This document shows positions 35,361 to 38,370 of a stretch of DNA of 38,370 nucleotides, piece after piece (position 1 is the first letter of the stretch; each line of letters opens with the position of its first letter). The notes below the pieces were generated by a model. That model was given only the letters and a program-made list of their open reading frames with translations. It had not been told where the DNA came from and made no database searches. Location: the NCBI GenBank assembly GCA_003165075.1, contig PLSM01000134.1, positions 1-38,370 of the forward strand, read 5' to 3'. The translations under genes were made by a program, and so were the position numbers. Origin of the DNA: Acidobacteriaceae bacterium (lineage in GTDB: Bacteria > Acidobacteriota > Terriglobia > Terriglobales > Acidobacteriaceae).

Positions 35361-36698
35361 TCACTTGGGAGCGGATCGAAGCCATTGATCCTCTGCGTGG
35401 ACCTGCTCGACGTTGCCGACTTTTCTATAAAGGCGCAGCAAGCGAAAGTGAATGGACTTATTCGACATATTTTCCTTTTCAGCGGCGGCCAGAAGCTGGA
35501 TTGCCCGTTGCGGGTTGTCCAGATTTTGCAAGGCTTCCGACAAGTCAAGCACCGCCCATAACGGAGGATTGCTCCCTTTCACGCGCGGTTCAAGAAAGTC
35601 ACGCACATCGTTCCATTGAATCAGTTCAACCAGGGCCTCGCTCACACGTGCTGCGGCACGTTCATCTTGCGGGTCATAGGCTACTTGCGCGCGGAATACT
35701 TCCAAGGCTCGGTCCCACATGCGGCGCTTTCGATAGAGCATGCCAAGGCTGTAGTGCAGGTCTGGAAGTTCGGGATGAGTCTGCAGCAGGCGTTCATATC
35801 CCTGAATCGCCTCATCCACATGCCCTTGATCCGCGAGCATTTCAAACTTCAGTTGGTCGAGATAAGGAGAACTGGGATACTTGTCGTCACAGATCTCCAC
35901 TTCACGCATGCTCTCTTCACCACTCAGCACGCTCAGCAGATAAAGCAGTGTCGTGTCTTCGGGATGCTGACGCCAACTTCGGACCGCTACCTGAAAAGAC
36001 AGGCTGGGTTTGAAGTGGGGCGAGTTCTGGGCAGCCACTGCAAAGGCACCGCGCGCATCGGGCGACGCTTGATCCCGCGCATTCTTTATCGCCTGAAGAT
36101 AGGGCGCGTTTCCCGGCGCGGCCGCGAGGCGTGTAATGAAGAACTGTGCAGAGAGAAGATACGACTTCGCAAGCTGAATCAAGGCCAGATCATTGGGGAA
36201 GGAAGTATCCGCGAGCAAGGCATTGTAGACTGCAACCGACTCAACCGGTTCATTAAGCTCGAGGTAGCAGGGAGCGACAAGAGCTAAGGTCTGCAGGTCA
36301 GCGATATCTTCCTTGAGTATCTTGGCGAGCATGGGGCGCGCGCCTTCCAAATCGAGGGTCTTGCACTTTTCCTCAGCGAGGAGCGCATAGGTGCGGGGTA
36401 GGTTCTTCAGCTTCAATGCCTTCTCGAAGGCATGAATCGCGTCGGTTGACCTCCCCTGCATTTGCATCGCAATCCCCAGGTTGGTGAGCAGTTCGGGAGA
36501 TGCGGGGTATTTGAGCAGAGCTTTCCTGTAAATAGCTTCAGCCGAAGCGTAGTCCCCGTGATCGAGAGCGATCCGGCCGGGATCCACCTGTGTCTTCTCT
36601 TGACTGACTGCGCTCCAGGGGCCCAAGAGAACGACGGTCACAAAGGAAATGAAGAGGCGTCGGCTCAAGCATCGTAGCGAGACCATGAGAAGCATCAT
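35361..36698 (-). CDS. Secreted TPR-repeat protein
   Basis: A 445-residue protein with an N-terminal signal peptide ('LFISFVTVVLLGPWSAVSQ') and tetratricopeptide repeats along its length, e.g. 'DYASAEAIYRKALLKYPASP', 'SPELLTNLGIAMQMQGRSTD', 'VDEAIQGYERLLQTHPELPD', 'LHYSLGMLYRKRRMWDRALE' and 'NPQRAIQLLAAAEKENMS'. Such proteins are protein-interaction scaffolds in the periplasm and are commonly found next to TonB-dependent receptors in Acidobacteriota. It is upstream of the receptor on the same strand but separated by 734 nt that include the palindrome, so it is probably a separate transcript. The start at 36698 has no clear ribosome binding site; an ATG at 36686 is an alternative. Confidence 0.85.
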   Translation of the reverse strand: MMLLMVSLRCLSRRLFISFVTVVLLGPWSAVSQEKTQVDPGRIALDHGDYASAEAIYRKALLKYPASPELLTNLGIAMQMQGRSTDAIHAFEKALKLKNLPRTYALLAEEKCKTLDLEGARPMLAKILKEDIADLQTLALVAPCYLELNEPVESVAVYNALLADTSFPNDLALIQLAKSYLLSAQFFITRLAAAPGNAPYLQAIKNARDQASPDARGAFAVAAQNSPHFKPSLSFQVAVRSWRQHPEDTTLLYLLSVLSGEESMREVEICDDKYPSSPYLDQLKFEMLADQGHVDEAIQGYERLLQTHPELPDLHYSLGMLYRKRRMWDRALEVFRAQVAYDPQDERAAARVSEALVELIQWNDVRDFLEPRVKGSNPPLWAVLDLSEALQNLDNPQRAIQLLAAAEKENMSNKSIHFRLLRLYRKVGNVEQVHAEDQWLRSAPK

Positions 36699-37387
36699 AG
36701 TGAAGTCGGCGGAAATCAGCGAGTGGGCAACCAGCCCCCGATTTCCCTCGGAGGATAGGGGAGGAAGGTCACTTCGCCAACTGGTGAAGTGGCTGACGGG
36801 AGTCGAGACCTCGACTTCAATTTGGGAGATGGCCTTGCGCAGTTCTAGATGGTGGGGTCACTGATCAGAAAAAGTCCGAATTCTGGGTCATGCACCCGGC
36901 AACCGCACCGGATGGCCTGCTACCAGCAATGCTTGCAGTTGACCATTGATGGCACTTTCAACCATGGGCGCCAGGATGACCCGTGGTTAGCCATCGTAAC
37001 TTACGGGCAATGTTACATTTCCGTTCTTACCCCAACTCCTGAGCGCATTCCTTGCTCTTCATGACTGTCTAGTATAGGCACGGGATTTCCACAGGAGCCA
37101 AGTTCACGGAATGTCTCACACGGGGTTATGTCCAACACGAGCATGTGGCTTGTAACTCGGCGCGCCGAGCGCGGCCGAAGTAAGTAGTTGAGCTCGAGTT
37201 CAACCGGCATTTGCTTCACTCCTATCCTGCAGACTCCCCTGCCTTCTCAAGAGCGAGTAGGGCGCACACAGCCCCCCTGGCTGCTCAGGTGCCGCACCGC
37301 TCCTTCCCACTAATTCCCTGTGTATATCCGTCCCGCGCGCGCGGACGAAAACGTTCTCTGAAACCAGACACCAGGTTATGTGGAGGA

Positions 37388-37437
37388 GGGCTCGGGACTT
37401 GCAATTGTTTCGAGCCCACCGGGGGTTAAATCCCCCC
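37388..37437 (+). promoter_or_regulatory. Two tandem hairpins in the leader of a small gene
   Basis: GGGCTCG (37388-37394) pairs with CGAGCCC (37411-37417), and three nucleotides later GGGGG (37421-37425) pairs with CCCCC (37432-37436) across a 6-nt loop. They precede the 37481 small gene by about 45 nt and could be a leader structure. It superficially recalls a tRNA 3' half but lacks the TTC loop and acceptor pairing. The region 36699-37387 shows no gene. Confidence 0.35.
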
Positions 37438-37480
37438 GATCCCCTTCGCATGCCACAACTCAATACAAAGGAGCAACACC

Positions 37481-37651
37481 ATGTTGGAAATCATCCGAAC
37501 CACCAGCACTCCGGCCTCAAAGGAGTCCGGTCCTCTCAACTCCAATTGGAAGAGGATTCTCTTCTTCTTCCACAAACGTGCCTTCGAGTCCAAGCTCGAA
37601 GGCATTCTCAGTGCCGCAGCCGGTCACGAAAGCAACGGGCCGTCACCATAG
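37481..37651 (+). CDS. Small 56-residue ORF with strong ribosome binding site
   Basis: ATG at 37481 preceded by AAAGGAG at a 7-nt distance, stop TAG at 37649-37651. The product has a polar start ('RTTSTPASKESGPL'), an aromatic-basic centre ('WKRILFFFHKRAFESK') and a Ser/Gly-rich end. I do not recognise it. It runs antisense into the last 44 nt of the flavoprotein gene and contains the hairpin at 37579-37604. The only evidence for it is the start signal and structured leader. Confidence 0.35.
   Translation: MLEIIRTTSTPASKESGPLNSNWKRILFFFHKRAFESKLEGILSAAAGHESNGPSP
37579..37604 (-). terminator. Hairpin 3' of the flavoprotein gene
   Basis: TGCCTTCGAG / CTCGAAGGCA, a perfect 10-bp stem with 6-nt loop, begins 4 nt beyond the flavoprotein stop codon. 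On the - strand it is followed by CGTTTGTGG, only a partial U-run. It is a plausible terminator for that gene, though it lies within the small + strand ORF. Confidence 0.55.
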
Positions 37652-38288
37652 TGGGCGGCCCGGCAATGTAGTAGATGGGTCCTTGCAGGTTGGCCAAATG
37701 CCTGCACAACATCTCCTTGTCTATCAGAGCCGTTTCACCCTTCCATTCCTCCTTGGATTTCGACATTTCTGTCATGGTGCAGATCAAGCGGAAATTGGGA
37801 TTTGTCGTCTCCAAAGCCCTCAGAGTATCCAGGAATGCAGCGTCTTCAGGCCGCCGATTCGAATAGAACAGGAATAACTTTTGCGACAACCTGTCCCGGT
37901 CAGCCTGTTGCGCCATACTAAGAAATGGTGTGATTCCGATTCCGCCTGCAAGGAATATGGCTGGCTTTGTTAGGTTCTTGTGTAGAGTGAAGGAGCCTGC
38001 GGCTGGGCTTATCTTCACTTCCGCGGTTAACATCACTTGTTTTAGCGAGCGCTTGAAAGCGGTATTACGCATGCGTGTGGTGAAAACTAACTCGTTTGCA
38101 AATGGAGGGCTCGCGATGGAAAACGTGCGGGTGTTCCCCTCGGCATCAGTTTCCAGTGGGTCAGTGAGTGTCACATCGGCGAACTGGCCCGCGCTGAAAC
38201 TGAATCCGGACGGTTTCTCGAAGTGAAAGGCCATTGTGCCTTCCGCAACTTCTTCTCGGCGTGTCAGTGTGGACGTGTGATCTGCCAT
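37608..38288 (-). CDS. Ferredoxin-NADP reductase-like flavoprotein, C-terminus abnormal
   Basis: A 226-residue cytoplasmic oxidoreductase. The FAD-binding beta-barrel shows 'FSAGQFADVTL' and 'RTFSIASPP' (RxYSxxS class), and the NAD(P)-binding half shows 'AIFLAGGIGITPFLSM', 'LFYSNRRPEDAAFLDTL' and 'YYIAGPPTMV'. Such proteins pass electrons between NAD(P)H and a redox partner through FAD. In most relatives 'AGPP.MV' is followed by about 20-25 residues ending in an acidic 'EEF.GY' tail; here it is followed by 'TARCFRDRLRH' and a stop, so the C-terminus is short or replaced. I chose the ATG at 38288, with GAGG 5 nt upstream. Nothing upstream of it is visible before the window edge. Confidence 0.82.
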   Translation of the reverse strand: MADHTSTLTRREEVAEGTMAFHFEKPSGFSFSAGQFADVTLTDPLETDAEGNTRTFSIASPPFANELVFTTRMRNTAFKRSLKQVMLTAEVKISPAAGSFTLHKNLTKPAIFLAGGIGITPFLSMAQQADRDRLSQKLFLFYSNRRPEDAAFLDTLRALETTNPNFRLICTMTEMSKSKEEWKGETALIDKEMLCRHLANLQGPIYYIAGPPTMVTARCFRDRLRH

Positions 38289-38370
38289 TAGGACCTCTTC
38301 GGTAGCCTTGTCGACATTCCCTGAGTTCTGGATATACATTTGGCGGCCGGGGCAGCTTCCAATCGGTCAA

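Noticed and set aside
37381..37460. tRNA-like 3' half (stem-loop with GGGGG/CCCCC arm)
   Set aside because: The loop is not TTCRANY, there is no anticodon arm of correct size and no acceptor pairing, so it is called only as hairpins.
1..38370. CRISPR arrays, rRNA or phage structural genes
   Set aside because: No regularly spaced repeats, rRNA-like conserved blocks or capsid/tail/portal proteins were seen, so the integrase is assigned to an island and not a prophage.

Overview
The window looks like chromosomal DNA of a soil-type Acidobacteriota (Terriglobia / Solibacter / Bryobacter-like). The basis is inference from gene content: a very large TonB-dependent receptor with an N-terminal carboxypeptidase-regulatory-like domain, a plant-polysaccharide (rhamnose) utilisation locus, a regulator fusing an IclR-type helix-turn-helix to a sugar-binding domain, and moderate GC content. 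No rRNA, convincing tRNA or CRISPR array was seen.

Left part (1 to about 6.3 kb) is a mosaic of mobile-element debris and small modules: the C-terminal piece of a group II intron reverse transcriptase/maturase, a complete serine resolvase, a DUF433/DUF5615 antitoxin-toxin pair, a truncated Tn3-family (DUF4158) transposase whose tail has been replaced by a resolvase-like helix-turn-helix, a small membrane protein, a RES/Xre toxin-antitoxin pair bracketed by a perfect 17-bp direct repeat, and a PadR-like regulator.

Middle part (6.7 to about 22.1 kb) is a defence island behind a tyrosine integrase. On the + strand is a two-gene Gabija-like system: an OLD-family ATPase-TOPRIM nuclease followed, with an 8-nt overlap, by a UvrD/Rep-like helicase. 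Convergent to it, on the - strand, is a tightly coupled four-gene operon: a type III-like restriction helicase with a C-terminal PD-(D/E)XK-like nuclease motif, a 96-residue tryptophan-rich protein of unknown function, a 923-residue beta-class DNA methyltransferase, and a 690-residue protein fusing a RelE-like toxin-fold domain to a UvrD helicase. This operon is the most interesting part of the window. Beyond it lies a gene graveyard (19.7-22.1 kb) with a frameshifted serine recombinase, a 25-codon stub of a 'VTGDVVLD'-type gene and a truncated HsdR N-terminal (type I restriction-like) domain.

Right part (22.2-38.4 kb) reads as resident metabolism. An IclR-HTH/periplasmic-binding-protein fusion (+) faces a - strand sugar locus: TPR lipoprotein-like/secreted protein, TonB-dependent receptor, secreted polysaccharide deacetylase (CE4), secreted alpha-L-rhamnosidase (GH78), L-fucose/L-arabinose isomerase-family protein and an APC-family permease. 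The receptor would import oligosaccharides, the secreted enzymes would deacetylate and de-rhamnosylate them, and the isomerase would start catabolism of the released deoxysugar. A 19-bp palindrome sits just downstream of a candidate promoter for the receptor. The right edge carries a ferredoxin-NADP-reductase-like flavoprotein with an abnormal C-terminus, overlapped antisense by a small ORF with a strong ribosome binding site.
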